64,000 nucleotides of DNA from Rhodococcus sp. 06-235-1A (GCF_002258785.1 NZ_NOYI01000012.1:310001-374000); one strand, 5' to 3'; counted from the stretch's first letter, positions 9,206 to 19,172 are shown. A program made the numbers and translations. Notes: generated from the sequence alone by a model not told the origin.

Positions 9206-9770
9206 CCGCGACCACCGCCGCCCAGACCACCGCGATCTGCCACGAGATACCCGGCAACAGCAGCCAAAGGCAATGCACCGCAATCGTTTCGGCTCCCTCG
9301 GCCAAGCCGCCGAGGAATGACAACGAGCGGCCGTCGTCGATGGTGCGACCGGTGCGCTCGGCAATCGAGGAGAACGCAAGAAACGCTGTGCCGTTGATGT
9401 AATACGCCAGCAGCACCAGCAGGAACGGCCACCAGGGGGCGTCGTATCCTGCCGAGGCACCCACCGCGACGCCCACCACTGTGGAGCCGTAGACCACGAA
9501 ATCGGCTGTGATGTCGAAGAATCCGCCGGCCCCAGAGGTTGTCGACCGCCTACGCGCGAGAGGCCCGTCCAGACCGTCGGCGATGCGGGAGACGATCCAC
9601 AGCGCCAACGCGAGCAACCAGAACTGCAGGCCCGCTGCCAGTGCACTACCGAGACCGAGCATCAGTCCGGCGGCGGTGATGCGGTCGGGCGTGATCGACG
9701 GGCGGTCGAGCGTGCGGGCACAGCGATCGAGCGGGCCTTCGAGATGGCGGCGCAGAAAGCTGTCGATCAT
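9159..9770 (-). CDS. CDP-alcohol phosphatidyltransferase family protein
   Basis: 203 aa integral membrane enzyme. The CDP-alcohol signature is present: ADGLDGPLARR, then a downstream FFDITAD that supplies the last two Asp residues. Several hydrophobic helices follow. The family swaps CMP for an alcohol on CDP-diacylglycerol or similar; the acceptor cannot be told here. The ATG at 9770 overlaps the stop of the TVP38 gene (ATGA), so both are probably translated together, which suggests a shared role in membrane lipids. Its 3' end runs 47 bases into the oppositely oriented flavoprotein gene. Confidence 0.85.
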   Translation of the reverse strand: MIDSFLRRHLEGPLDRCARTLDRPSITPDRITAAGLMLGLGSALAAGLQFWLLALALWIVSRIADGLDGPLARRRSTTSGAGGFFDITADFVVYGSTVVGVAVGASAGYDAPWWPFLLVLLAYYINGTAFLAFSSIAERTGRTIDDGRSLSFLGGLAEGAETIAVHCLWLLLPGISWQIAVVWAAVVAVSSTQRIFAGYRALS

Positions 9771-10435
9771 TCGGCAGCTCCGGTGAGTCCCAGACGTCGC
9801 GCCAACAGGGCCGAACCGGCCGCGATCGCCAGTACCGCGAGCAGTGCGATGGCGAACGGCCACGACAGCGGAGACGTTCCGTAGGCCCCGAGTGCGGTGT
9901 AGGCGACGGTCGCGGGCACGATGCCGATCATGGTGCCCACCACGTAGTCACGTTGCCCCACGGCACTGACTCCGGCCGCGTAGTTCACCAAGGAGAACGG
10001 CAGCGGCACCAGACGCACGAGCAGTACCGACAGCAATCCGCGTCGTCCGAGCATGGCGTCGAGCCGGCGGAGCCTGTCCCATTCGGTGCGGGCCACCTGG
10101 CCGCGGCCCAGCGCCCGCGCTCCCCAGTACCCGAGATACGCCCCCATCGTGGCGGCGAACACCACGACGGTTGCGCCCACAGCCAATCCGAACAGCAGTC
10201 CCGACGCGATGGTCAACGTGCTGGCGGGGAACGGAGTGGCCGACAGGACGGCATAGAGCACGACGAACAACGCGATGCCCCAAGGCCCGGCCGACGCCAC
10301 TCGGTCACGGATGAACGACGGATCGGGCAGGTCGACGGTGCCGAGCACGATCACCACGGCGACGACGACCACGGCAGCCGCGAGCAATTTCAGGGTGGTG
10401 CCGCGACGACTACGCGTCGGGCGGTCCTGCGTCAC
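9767..10435 (-). CDS. TVP38/TMEM64 family (VTT/DedA-like) membrane protein
   Basis: About 222 aa with a VTT domain: VVLYAVLSATPFPASTLTIASGLLFG, GAYLGYWGARALGRG and LLVRLVPLPFSLVNYAAGVS, plus helices at both ends. VTT proteins are thought to act as lipid scramblases or transporters. I prefer the GTG at 10435 (AGAGG eight bases upstream) over an ATG at 10513 that would add a polar leader without a site. It is coupled to the phosphatidyltransferase by a 4-base overlap. Confidence 0.8.
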   Translation of the reverse strand: MTQDRPTRSRRGTTLKLLAAAVVVVAVVIVLGTVDLPDPSFIRDRVASAGPWGIALFVVLYAVLSATPFPASTLTIASGLLFGLAVGATVVVFAATMGAYLGYWGARALGRGQVARTEWDRLRRLDAMLGRRGLLSVLLVRLVPLPFSLVNYAAGVSAVGQRDYVVGTMIGIVPATVAYTALGAYGTSPLSWPFAIALLAVLAIAAGSALLARRLGLTGAAE

Positions 10436-10578
10436 GATGTGTGCCTCTCGTTCGGCGGTCAGGATCCATTGTGCACACGACCGGTCTGCCCGCGTGTTCA
10501 GCGGTTGTCCCATACGACCGATTACGGTGGTGAGGGCAGCGTCGACGACGGCTGCTTCGGTTGATCTGGAGGCCCACG

Positions 10579-11814
10579 GTGATTCGTTCAGTACGGCGCG
10601 CAGTGACGATCGCTGCGAGCGCAGGGCTGTTGCTCACCGCCTGCGCTGCGCCCGATTCGGAAGCCCCGATCGCCGATGCCCTGCCGTGGAGCGAGATCCA
10701 GGAGCAGGCACAGGGGCAGACCGTCTCGCTCTGGATGTACGGCGGCGACGGGCAGGGCAATGCTTATGTCGACGACGTGCTCACCCCCGCGGCGGCCGAA
10801 GCGGGCGTCACGCTGCGCAGAGTACCGGTGGAATCGACCACCGACGCCGTCAACCGCATCCTGTCCGAGCGGCAGGCCGGGGTGACCGACGGCGAAGTGG
10901 ACCTGGTGTGGGTCAACGGCGCGAACTTCGGCACCGGTAAGCAGGCCGGGGCGTGGCTGTGCGGCTGGACGCAGAATCTGCCGAACATGGAACTGACCGA
11001 TCCCGAGGATCCGCTGCTGCTCGACGACTTCGGCACTCCGGTCGAGAACTGCGAATCACCCTGGCACAAAGCTCAATTCACTCTGGTCTACAACGCGGCA
11101 GCCATCCCCGATCCTCCGACGACATTCGACGGTGTGCTCGACTGGGCTCGCGCGAACCCGGGCCGCTTCACCTACCCCGCTCCCCCGGACTTCACCGGCT
11201 CGGTGTTCGTGCGTGAGGCGTTCATCAATGCCTCGGGCGGCGTCGACGAGGTGCCCGCGCGATTCGATCAGGACTCCTACGATCGACTCGCCCCAGCATT
11301 GTTCGACCGACTGAACGAGCTCGCCCCGTCGCTGTGGCGCGAAGGAACGACGTATCCGCAGTCCTCCTCCGAGCTCGACGCCCTCTACGCCGGTGGCCAG
11401 GTCGACATGACCATGACGTACGGCCCCGCGACCCTCCCGAAACTCGTCGCCGACGGCACCTTCCCGCCGGAGACCCGCGTCCTGACTCTCGACGAGGGAA
11501 CCGTCGGGAATGCGAGTTTCCTTGCCATTCCGTCGACGTCGGGGAAGTCTGCCGCGGCGCAGGTGGTTGCCAATCTCGCGTTGTCGCCCGAGCAACAGCT
11601 TGCAAAGGCGACGCCGGAAGTGTGGGGCCAGTTCACTGCATTGGACATCGCGCGTCTGACCCCCGAGGAGCGCGCGCAGTTCGAGCAGCTCCCGTCCTCG
11701 CCGGTGGTTCCTTCGTACGAGGTGATCTCGGCGAACGCGCACCCGGAGCTGTCCGCGGAGTGGGTCACCCCGCTCGACGAGGGTTGGCGTCGAAGCGTGC
11801 TCGCCGGTCAGTGA
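10579..11814 (+). CDS. ABC transporter substrate-binding lipoprotein (YnjB-like)
   Basis: 411 aa lipoprotein; positively charged start, hydrophobic stretch and lipobox LLTAC with Cys22. The body has the extracellular binding-protein pattern VSLWMYGGDGQGNAYVDD near the N-terminus and VWVNGANFGTGKQAG, close to the YnjB type. GGAGG lies six bases before the GTG at 10579, which decides the start. It is the first gene of a four-gene importer, each pair overlapping by four bases. The ligand is unknown; YnjBCD homologues have no settled substrate. Confidence 0.85.
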   Translation: MIRSVRRAVTIAASAGLLLTACAAPDSEAPIADALPWSEIQEQAQGQTVSLWMYGGDGQGNAYVDDVLTPAAAEAGVTLRRVPVESTTDAVNRILSERQAGVTDGEVDLVWVNGANFGTGKQAGAWLCGWTQNLPNMELTDPEDPLLLDDFGTPVENCESPWHKAQFTLVYNAAAIPDPPTTFDGVLDWARANPGRFTYPAPPDFTGSVFVREAFINASGGVDEVPARFDQDSYDRLAPALFDRLNELAPSLWREGTTYPQSSSELDALYAGGQVDMTMTYGPATLPKLVADGTFPPETRVLTLDEGTVGNASFLAIPSTSGKSAAAQVVANLALSPEQQLAKATPEVWGQFTALDIARLTPEERAQFEQLPSSPVVPSYEVISANAHPELSAEWVTPLDEGWRRSVLAGQ

Positions 11815-12650
11815 GCGCGTCCACGAAAAGCTTTCGCGGGATGGCGGCGGTGCTTCCCGCCGTCGTCTTGGTCGTGCTGGTCGTCGGCGGCGGTCTCGGA
11901 ACCGTGGTGCTGCAGAGCCTGGGTCTGATGCCGTTGGTCGGTACCCCCGAACTATCGGTCGACGCGTACTCCGCTCTGGGCGACGACCTGTGGCGTTCGG
12001 TGGCGCTGACGCTGTCGATTGCCATAGTCTCGACGGCGTTGGCCACGGTGATCGGGCTTGCCGCGGCGCTGACGGCCTTGTCGGGTGGACGCGCCGCGTT
12101 GGTCGCTGCTGGGTTGACGGTCACGGTGCCGCACCTGATCGGTGCCGCCGCGATGGCACTGCTGTTGGCAGATTCAGGAATGCTGCCTCGTATTCTCGGC
12201 ATGACCGACGGCGGCTGGCCGGAGTTGGTCGGTGGAAAGTGGTGGATCGCCGTCGTCGCCGAATACGCCTGGAAGGAATCGGCTTTCGTGGCCGTCGTCG
12301 TGTCGGGCACGCTCGCCACCCGCGTAGCTGCATTCGACGAGGCGGCCGCGACCTTGGGTGCCGGCCGGTGGGCTCGGCTGCGGTTGGTCACGCTGCCGTT
12401 GGCCCGGCCCGCACTGATCGCGTCGGCGGCTATCGCGTTCGCCTACACGGTCGGATCGTACGAGGTGGCCCGCATTCTGGGTCGACCGTATCCGGAGCCG
12501 TTGTCGGTGATGGCAATTCGCCTGTTCACCTCGATTGATCTCGAGACACGTCCGCAGGCAGCAGCTGCCGCGACGATCGCTACCGCTCTGACGGTGGTCG
12601 TGGCCGCGGTGGCACTGCACTATCTGCGCAGATCGGCAGCGTGGAAATGA
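11811..12650 (+). CDS. ABC transporter permease (YnjC-like, first subunit)
   Basis: 279 aa with about six membrane helices and the cytoplasmic EAA loop EAAATLGAGRWARLRLVTLP that contacts the ATPase. The GTG start overlaps the stop of the binding-protein gene (GTGA). In E. coli YnjC is one fused double permease; here the two halves are separate genes. It imports the same unknown ligand as its neighbours. Confidence 0.85.
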   Translation: MSASTKSFRGMAAVLPAVVLVVLVVGGGLGTVVLQSLGLMPLVGTPELSVDAYSALGDDLWRSVALTLSIAIVSTALATVIGLAAALTALSGGRAALVAAGLTVTVPHLIGAAAMALLLADSGMLPRILGMTDGGWPELVGGKWWIAVVAEYAWKESAFVAVVVSGTLATRVAAFDEAAATLGAGRWARLRLVTLPLARPALIASAAIAFAYTVGSYEVARILGRPYPEPLSVMAIRLFTSIDLETRPQAAAAATIATALTVVVAAVALHYLRRSAAWK

Positions 12651-13435
12651 ACAAGGTGGAAGTGACTCGGGTCTTTCCAGCGTTCGGTCGGGCCGTGCTG
12701 GTCCTGTGGTTCCTGCTGCCGCTGATTCCGGTTGTCCTGTGGGCCATCAGCAATCGCTGGTCGTTTCCCGGTTCGGTTCCCCAGGAATGGGGATTCGACG
12801 GCGTCCGCAGTGCCCTCGATGCCGGGGGCGTCGATGCGTTCGTGCGGTCTACCCTGCTCGCTCTCGCCGTCGCTGTCATCGCAACGCCATTGGGCGCGTT
12901 GGCGGCTCGTGCCCTGGTGAACGGTACCGTGCGTTTCCCCGCTTTGGTGGCCGGCATCCTCTTCGCTCCGCTGGCCTTGCCCCCGTTCGCCGTGGCGTTG
13001 GGACTCGATGTCCTGGTGCTGCGCTCGCGCATTCCGAGCACGGTCGCGGTGATCGCGCTGCTGACCGTTGCGGCCATTCCGTACACGACGTATCTGATGC
13101 GAGTGGCGTTCGGCGCGTACGACATCGGCTACGAGGAAGAAGCGCGAACGCTCGGTGCGTCGAGCGCCATGGTGCTGCGGCGAATTCGCATTCCGCTGCT
13201 GGCTCCAGCCTTGGCGGGGGCTGCACTGCTGGCGTTCCTCGTGGCGTGGAGCGACTACGTGATCACCCTGCTGATCGGTGGGGGCAGACTGGTCACCGTG
13301 CCCATTCTCGTCGCCTCGTTCGCTGCCGGGACCGGCAACGATTCGGTGGTGGCTGCACTGTCGGTAGCTGCCGTGGTGCCGCCGTTGTTGTTGGTGCTCA
13401 TGCTCGCTCGGCTACGTCGTAGGAGTGCGCGATGA
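12647..13435 (+). CDS. ABC transporter permease (YnjC-like, second subunit)
   Basis: 262 aa integral membrane permease with an EAA-type loop EEARTLGASSAMVLRRIRIP and about six helices. The ATG at 12647 overlaps the previous stop by four bases (ATGA), which is preferred to a GTG six bases earlier. It forms the translocation pore with the first permease. Confidence 0.85.
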   Translation: MNKVEVTRVFPAFGRAVLVLWFLLPLIPVVLWAISNRWSFPGSVPQEWGFDGVRSALDAGGVDAFVRSTLLALAVAVIATPLGALAARALVNGTVRFPALVAGILFAPLALPPFAVALGLDVLVLRSRIPSTVAVIALLTVAAIPYTTYLMRVAFGAYDIGYEEEARTLGASSAMVLRRIRIPLLAPALAGAALLAFLVAWSDYVITLLIGGGRLVTVPILVASFAAGTGNDSVVAALSVAAVVPPLLLVLMLARLRRRSAR

Positions 13436-14460
13436 GCGTCGAACTGTCCGTACACAGACTCACGAAAGTCCATGCCGGTCAATCGGTTGCGGCACTCGAC
13501 TCACTGGATCTCACCGTGCCGCCGGGGTCGTGCACGGCGATTCTCGGACCCTCGGGCTCGGGCAAAAGCACTGCGCTGCGGCTCATTGCCGGCCTCGATT
13601 CACCCACTGCCGGCACAGTGCGCATCGACGGCCGCGAGGTGAACGGCGTTGCGGCCGAGAACCGCGGGGTGGGGATGGTGTTCCAGCGTCCGATGTTGTT
13701 CCCGCACATGTCGGTACTCGACAACATCGGCTTCGCCTACCGCGCTGCCGGGGAGAGTCGCAAGCGGTCGCGCGAACGTGCCCGGGAGTACCTCGGCCTT
13801 GTGCATCTCGGTGACATCGGGGGCCGCGCGGTGTCCGAGGTGTCGGGCGGGCAGGCCCAACGGGTGGCGTTGGCGCGTTCGCTCGCCGGTTCGCCGCGAG
13901 TGTTGTTGTTGGACGAGCCCTTCAGTGCGCTGGACCCAGTGTTGCGCAGCGAGATGCACGACCTGGTTCGCGAACTGCGTTCGACGCTGGATCAGACTCT
14001 GCTTCTCGTCACCCACGATCAACAGGAAGCGGCGGTGCTGGCCGATTCGGTGGCGGTGCTCATCGACGGCCGGCTGGAGCATCACTCCGACATCGCGACC
14101 GCCTACACGCGTCCTCGCACGTTGGCAGTCTCGCGACTGATGGGCGGGATGAACGAAATCAAGGGTCAGTGGGATGGGGTTGGGGTGCACCGCTCCGAGC
14201 TCGGGGAGCTGGAGGTCCAGGGGGTCTCGCTTCCGGCTGGGCCTGCCGTGTTGCTGGTGCGGCATGAGCTGATCACGCTCAATGACAACGGGACTCGTGG
14301 AGTCGTTTCCGGTCTGCGGCCAACCGGGTTCCGCAGTATCGCAGATGTGACCGTGGGCTCGCTGACTGTGAAGGTGGAGTTGGACGCGGGATCTGCGGTG
14401 CGAGTCGGGGATGCAGTGGGGTTGAAGATTCCGAGTCGGGCGAGGTTTGTCACGGATTGA
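13432..14460 (+). CDS. ABC transporter ATP-binding protein (YnjD/PotA-like)
   Basis: 342 aa. Walker A GPSGSGKST at residues 39-47, Q-loop MVFQRPMLFPH, signature VSGGQAQRVALARSL, Walker B VLLLDEPFSALD and H-loop LLVTHDQ are all intact. A C-terminal TOBE-like domain (about 240-342) is longer than in YnjD and resembles CysA/PotA-type importers. The ATG overlaps the last permease stop by four bases. It powers the preceding importer. Confidence 0.9.
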   Translation: MSVELSVHRLTKVHAGQSVAALDSLDLTVPPGSCTAILGPSGSGKSTALRLIAGLDSPTAGTVRIDGREVNGVAAENRGVGMVFQRPMLFPHMSVLDNIGFAYRAAGESRKRSRERAREYLGLVHLGDIGGRAVSEVSGGQAQRVALARSLAGSPRVLLLDEPFSALDPVLRSEMHDLVRELRSTLDQTLLLVTHDQQEAAVLADSVAVLIDGRLEHHSDIATAYTRPRTLAVSRLMGGMNEIKGQWDGVGVHRSELGELEVQGVSLPAGPAVLLVRHELITLNDNGTRGVVSGLRPTGFRSIADVTVGSLTVKVELDAGSAVRVGDAVGLKIPSRARFVTD

Positions 14461-14855
14461 GGTCGAAGATGTGGCTGTTCGCAGTCCTAGCGTCCCGGCC
14501 TTCAACGCTAGTGTCACTTACCCAAGAAACTACAGTTCCCGCAACGTCAGGAAATCCTGACCAGCGCTATCGCCGGCCAGGAACATCGAGCCCAACGGGC
14601 AAGCAAGAGGTCGGGGTCGCTGGGAATGGACAGCCTTTGGCAAGGGCAGTTGGCGTCTACGAGCGATCCCGATGCACATGATCTCGACGTAATGGAGTGC
14701 GTAGGTGATAGCCGCGAGCATTTCGCTGATCGATCGTGTCCGTTCATCTGTCCGAATGAATGACCCGCCCAGAGCGTGTTGGGGCAACGATTACAGCGTC
14801 TCGGCACGAGTGTTCCTCTCGAAGTTGCACGGACTGTGGGGCGAGTGTGGGGCGA
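14461..14855. other. Intergenic region, no confident gene
   Basis: About 395 bases between the importer operon and the secreted protein. Short reading frames occur on both strands but none has a family motif or a good ribosome-binding site. An 11-base tandem duplication of GTGGGGCGAGT ends just before the hairpin at 14856. Confidence 0.5.
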
Positions 14856-14887
14856 GTGTGGTGGTGGCCGATTGGCCACCACCACAC
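14856..14887. terminator. Strong hairpin, probable terminator
   Basis: A perfect 14-base stem (GTGTGGTGGTGGCC and its complement) with a 4-base GATT loop. It lies 19 bases past the stop of the minus-strand secreted protein and downstream of the plus-strand importer, so it could end both transcripts. There is no T-run, as is usual in high-GC actinobacteria. Confidence 0.65.
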
Positions 14888-14905
14888 GGGTCATCGGGGT
14901 TTGGT

Positions 14906-15280
14906 CTAGCAGGCGTAGCCGGTGTAGCCCTGGTTCTCCCAGGGGCGGGTGGAGAGGAGGAAGGCGGAGCACCAACCTCGGTTGGCGTACTGGCGGGCGA
15001 TGTACTGGTGGCCCTTGATCAGTGCGTTGTAGGAGACGGTGATCTGCCAGGGCAGACCGCCGGGTAGGCGTGGGGCCCTGCCCTGACCGAGGTCGCGTGT
15101 CTCCTGCTTGTTGAGGTAGACCACGCAGCGGCCGTCACCGCAGCGGGAGGTGGTGGCGTCGGCGGTGCCGGTGGACCCGATGATCGCCCCCAGCATGACG
15201 GCGATCGCGGCCGCCACCAGCACCATCTTCTGAACCGTTCTGTTCCACGTGCCGCGAGTGGCAAGCGTTTTGGTATCCAT
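14906..15280 (-). CDS. Small secreted cysteine-containing protein of unknown function
   Basis: 124 aa. A charged N-terminus is followed by a hydrophobic helix (about 18-36) and a likely signal-peptidase site near TADATTS. The mature part of about 80 residues has four Cys (RCGDGRCVVYLNKQE, RGWCSAF and the C-terminal YTGYAC), which could form two disulfides. I do not recognise a named family. It lies 98 bases downstream of the CHAT protease gene on the same strand, before a strong hairpin, so it may be the last gene of the sigma-CHAT transcript. Confidence 0.7.
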   Translation of the reverse strand: MDTKTLATRGTWNRTVQKMVLVAAAIAVMLGAIIGSTGTADATTSRCGDGRCVVYLNKQETRDLGQGRAPRLPGGLPWQITVSYNALIKGHQYIARQYANRGWCSAFLLSTRPWENQGYTGYAC

Positions 15281-15378
15281 CGGAAGATCCCTTCGGTGGT
15301 GCTCGATGCCGATGCTCGGCGGTGAGCGTCACTGATGAGGTCGTGTCGACATCGGTGAAGGTTCAGTGCTGTGCGATG

Positions 15379-18300
15379 TCATTGGGTTGCTGCGCCGTAG
15401 GTGACGAGTCCGGCCCACAGTCGCGGCGTGCGGCGGACGTCCGGGTTGTGGTGCAGCCATTCGACTTTGGCCTGGTGCAGGGCGATCAACGGTACAGTCC
15501 CACCGGCATAGAGCTCCCAGAACCGGTTCATGATGGCTGTGGTTGCCTCGTCGTCGATGTCGTAGAGGCCACCGATGACGGTGGCGGCTCCGGTCAACAT
15601 CAACGCCAACGGAAATCCGCTGAGCTCGACTCCGTCTGCGGCGGTAATCGGTGAGTGGCACGACGCGAGCACGCACAGACGTGGAGCTTTCCAGCCCAAG
15701 GCTTGAGCAGCCGTGACGATCGAACCGTCGGGCATCGTTTTGCCCTGGCCCCAGCCGTGGTCGTCGCTGCTTCCGTGCACACCCATGGCCAACATCGCGA
15801 TCGGCTCCGAGTCACTGTCCTTGCGAAGACGCTCACGTAGTTCCTCGGCACCGCGCACTCGAATCACGCCGGGCACATGGGTGTTCAACGAAATGAACTC
15901 GGCTTCGACGTGCTTGAGTTCGCCGTCTGCTCGTTCACCGTCATACACGGCGATCGAGGGGACAATCGAGGAGACGGTGTCGGTCCGCATCAATGCGAGC
16001 ATGCTGGTGAGCGATCCGTGCACGCTGACCACAGCCCGGTCGATCAGCATTTCGTCCCGAAGCCCGGATCCAGAAAGGGGCAGTGCGTCGAACGGAACGT
16101 GGAACAGCCCTGTCGGTACGATCATCAACCGCACCGGAGAGGAACGGTCAGCACGAGCCAGAAGATCGAGCAACGGCTGCGGCAAGATCTGCGCGAACGT
16201 CGGCAACCAGGCGAAGATGCGGAGGTCCTCCGCCGACGTCGCCAACAGGGTTTTCGGTGGGTCGAAGTGGTCGAGGTGCTCCTCGACAGCTGAATCGTCA
16301 CCGCCCTCGATCCAGGTCAAACGCCGATACACCCGCACCGTCGATACCTCGCGGCCTCTACCGGAACTCTGAGAGGTTTGCTGCGGGAAGAGTTGCAGGA
16401 CAACAGTCGTCCCGGTCAGGTCCGACCGCCGGTCCAGTATCGATGCAGCCGTGATCGACATCAACGCCGATGCATCGCACAACGCACCCAACGGACCCAG
16501 CACACGCTCGGCATCGGACACCGCTCCCTGTCGGTCGACCAGAATCGCCGCTGACCGCGATTCGGTCGAGGATACTGCAGGCGTTCCGCCGTCCTCGTCC
16601 CCGTCCTCACCGTCGGTGGTCGTGGTGGTCGGGATCGCCGCGGAACTGTCGGACACCGCCAACGCGGACGACCGAATCGCGGTGTCGACATCAGGGTTTC
16701 GAGCCAGTTCAGCGAGGATCAGCCCCACCCGGTCCCGGCGTGCCGCTTCCATGATCACATCGGCCGCATCATGATCGCCGAGTTCGACCGCCAACGCAGC
16801 TCCCGCATCGAACACCCGGGCAAACCGATTCGACAGCCGTGAGCGATCCGCGGTCGTGGACACTGTGACCATCAACTCAGCAACACACCGCACCGACCAC
16901 AACAACCGCTCCAGCTGTTCGATCTTCCGACCCTGACCGGCATCGAGCGATAGCGCAGCGCTGAGCCAACACACGGCCTCCAGCTCCGGGTCCAAACTCA
17001 CACCCGCCGGACGCAGCAAGGTCACCGCATCGAGCGCAGCTCGCTCCCCCGACTCCCAATCGAGCGCCTGCTCCGACGACCCACCGGAATCGTTGACCCG
17101 CAACCACCACTCCGCCGACAGACCCATCACCACCGCGAACTCTCCCGCAGCCCGCACCGGATCCACCGACCCCAACAACTCGTCCAACCGAGCCCGAACC
17201 ACCGAACTACCCACCACACCCGACCGCACCGCAGCAACCAACGCACGCCGTGCGGTGTTCTCATTGGTGGCCTGATGGTTCACGGAGACCAGTTCCCTGG
17301 TGACTTCGTCGAGCAGTGGTTCGTCATTGAGGAGAGTGACCAAACCCCGCATCATTCTCAGTGAGTGAGTGCTATTGCCCGAAAAGTCTTTCCATGCAAA
17401 GTCGGCAACGTCCAGAATCCGGAGAGCCTCGGCGCGTCGTTCAGGATGGCCGTCTAGGGCACCACTGTAGAGCTGAGCTTTGACGACGTCATAAAACCCG
17501 TTACCCAGGTTCGACAGCGACAGACGGCTTCCCAACGCGTAGGCGCGTTCTACCAGTTTCCGAAAATCATCAGATCCAGCGGATTCTTCGTCGAAGTCGA
17601 CCTTGAGGATCTTGCGTGCTCGCGCGCCTAGACGCTGGCGGGTAGCCCACTCCACCCGCCCGTAATCCTTGAGATGACTGGCGTTGTCGGCCACGCATGT
17701 GTACCAGTATCGCGAGAAGGGCCCGTCTTCGGTCCCCGAATCCGCCAGTTCCTTCAGTTCTGCTTCGGTGGCGAGGAAACCCCTTGTGTCATTAGCCGCC
17801 CGCTGGACTCTGGCTTGAGTGACCAGTGCCCAGCCACTGAGCTTATGGTCGTGCTCTTTGTGCCTCTCGGCAAATTCTACTAGCAGCCCGACCTCTGATT
17901 GGGCGCGCGCAACATCCGACGACGCCAACAGGCCTCTCACGATTCCCAAACGAGCTCTGAAGTGCACCTTGTATGCGGCACCTGGTTTGGCATCGGTCAC
18001 AAGGAAGGGTGCGTCCTCGTACAGCCAGTGAGTATGAGACAGAAGGTCCATGCCACTTAGCAAGGAGAGGGAACGCTGGTACGAAGCGATAGCATCCAAA
18101 GGACGACTGAGGCTCCGCAATGTTCCACCCATAATATTCTGAAAGATTGCGGCCATCAAAGGATCAGATATCGAGGTCGCATTGACGGCGCGTAGACAGG
18201 ACGTCAGTTTACGAAGGTGTTCGTTGTCGTCTGTGGAATCACCTTCCATGCGACGTGCTAGATGCAACTGTGAAACAAGACCCAAAGCGTGGCGGGACTG

Positions 18301-18540
18301 CGACAAACTATCGGTCTCGTTCTCGGTAAGCGCGCAGAGCAGTACCGAGGCGTTTCTCACGACCTCTTTCGCCGGGGACCCACTGGGAAAAACGTTGGTC
18401 GGTTGCCTCGTACCTGATCGTGCGACGAACGAGAGACCCGCGATGCACACTGCTGAAAGCAGGCGTCGTGCAGAAGCAGGGTCGGTGTCGATACTTGCTG
18501 CCGCTAGAACGTCGTCCCAGGTGGCGAAGGTGGCGGTCAT
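15379..18540 (-). CDS. CHAT-domain (caspase-like) protease with helical repeat N-terminus
   Basis: 1053 aa. The C-terminal 350 residues form a CHAT domain: catalytic His922 in AMGVHGSSDD and Cys961 in CVLASCHS, 39 residues apart, followed by GFPLALMLTGAATVIGGLYD. The long N-terminal part is rich in Ala/Leu helices that look like TPR-type repeats, plus a Thr/Asp/Gly-rich linker at about 635-660. CHAT proteins are separase/caspase relatives often used in conflict or signalling systems. Its ATG overlaps the stop of the 211-aa gene by four bases, and an ECF sigma gene lies just upstream, so expression and activity are probably linked. Target and trigger are unknown. Confidence 0.85.
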   Translation of the reverse strand: MTATFATWDDVLAAASIDTDPASARRLLSAVCIAGLSFVARSGTRQPTNVFPSGSPAKEVVRNASVLLCALTENETDSLSQSRHALGLVSQLHLARRMEGDSTDDNEHLRKLTSCLRAVNATSISDPLMAAIFQNIMGGTLRSLSRPLDAIASYQRSLSLLSGMDLLSHTHWLYEDAPFLVTDAKPGAAYKVHFRARLGIVRGLLASSDVARAQSEVGLLVEFAERHKEHDHKLSGWALVTQARVQRAANDTRGFLATEAELKELADSGTEDGPFSRYWYTCVADNASHLKDYGRVEWATRQRLGARARKILKVDFDEESAGSDDFRKLVERAYALGSRLSLSNLGNGFYDVVKAQLYSGALDGHPERRAEALRILDVADFAWKDFSGNSTHSLRMMRGLVTLLNDEPLLDEVTRELVSVNHQATNENTARRALVAAVRSGVVGSSVVRARLDELLGSVDPVRAAGEFAVVMGLSAEWWLRVNDSGGSSEQALDWESGERAALDAVTLLRPAGVSLDPELEAVCWLSAALSLDAGQGRKIEQLERLLWSVRCVAELMVTVSTTADRSRLSNRFARVFDAGAALAVELGDHDAADVIMEAARRDRVGLILAELARNPDVDTAIRSSALAVSDSSAAIPTTTTTDGEDGDEDGGTPAVSSTESRSAAILVDRQGAVSDAERVLGPLGALCDASALMSITAASILDRRSDLTGTTVVLQLFPQQTSQSSGRGREVSTVRVYRRLTWIEGGDDSAVEEHLDHFDPPKTLLATSAEDLRIFAWLPTFAQILPQPLLDLLARADRSSPVRLMIVPTGLFHVPFDALPLSGSGLRDEMLIDRAVVSVHGSLTSMLALMRTDTVSSIVPSIAVYDGERADGELKHVEAEFISLNTHVPGVIRVRGAEELRERLRKDSDSEPIAMLAMGVHGSSDDHGWGQGKTMPDGSIVTAAQALGWKAPRLCVLASCHSPITAADGVELSGFPLALMLTGAATVIGGLYDIDDEATTAIMNRFWELYAGGTVPLIALHQAKVEWLHHNPDVRRTPRLWAGLVTYGAATQ

Positions 18541-19172
18541 TCCTGGGAGTCGAGGGAGCGGTTGAACTGAGCAAGTCGTATCCCTGTGATGTAAGCGGGG
18601 TCGGGGAGGTCACGTGCCAACACTGTTGCCGCGCCGTGCAGTTCGTACAGCGCAAAGTCGTCGGAACCGTGGTTGCTCACCTGCAGAGGGAACCGCAATG
18701 TCGTGGTCCATCCGCGGACGGTTATTTCCGCGAGCACGTCGAAGTTGGGGGCTGAGGGTATGCCGATAGTCACCGTGACGCGGGAGGTGTCTGCCTCAGG
18801 AGTCGTCACCTCGATACTGGCTGAGAGCTCACCGGGGCCGGCGTCGAACACATTGTTCAACTCGCCAGTGGAGGTGACGGAGATGGTGCCGGCACCGGGG
18901 CTCGTGCCTCGGTGGTTCGAGACCAAGGCAGCGGAGGAGTCGGACCACTCCGAGACAACGCCCGCCAGGGCGTCGTCTCGGAGTTCATCAGGAACGGTCG
19001 ACGTGCGGAGGCCGAGGTTGCCCAGGATCCGTTCGATCATGTCGGCCTCCGCTGCGTCAGCGACGGGGTCCTTGTTCATAGCGCGGTCCGCAGCCTCCGC
19101 GAGCCGCTCAGTGATTTCTGCCCGCCGAGCGTTTTCGCTGGGGTCGTAGGTGCCTGAAGTGCTGTTGTTCAT
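18537..19172 (-). CDS. Hypothetical protein between ECF sigma factor and CHAT protease
   Basis: 211 aa, no family recognised. The N-terminal 70 residues are charged and helical (ENARRAEITERLAEAADRAMNK). Residues about 95-190 look beta-rich (ISVTSTGELNNVF, RVTVTIGIPSAP, ITVRGWTTTLRFPLQV), like a small immunoglobulin or C2-like sandwich. No signal peptide or membrane helix. Four-base overlap with the CHAT gene makes it a fixed partner, either substrate, adaptor or inhibitor. These roles are inferences from position only. Confidence 0.7.
   Translation of the reverse strand: MNNSTSGTYDPSENARRAEITERLAEAADRAMNKDPVADAAEADMIERILGNLGLRTSTVPDELRDDALAGVVSEWSDSSAALVSNHRGTSPGAGTISVTSTGELNNVFDAGPGELSASIEVTTPEADTSRVTVTIGIPSAPNFDVLAEITVRGWTTTLRFPLQVSNHGSDDFALYELHGAATVLARDLPDPAYITGIRLAQFNRSLDSQE

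Noticed and set aside
10514-10578. Riboswitch before the YnjB-like importer
   Set aside because: The leader is too short and has no conserved aptamer pattern.
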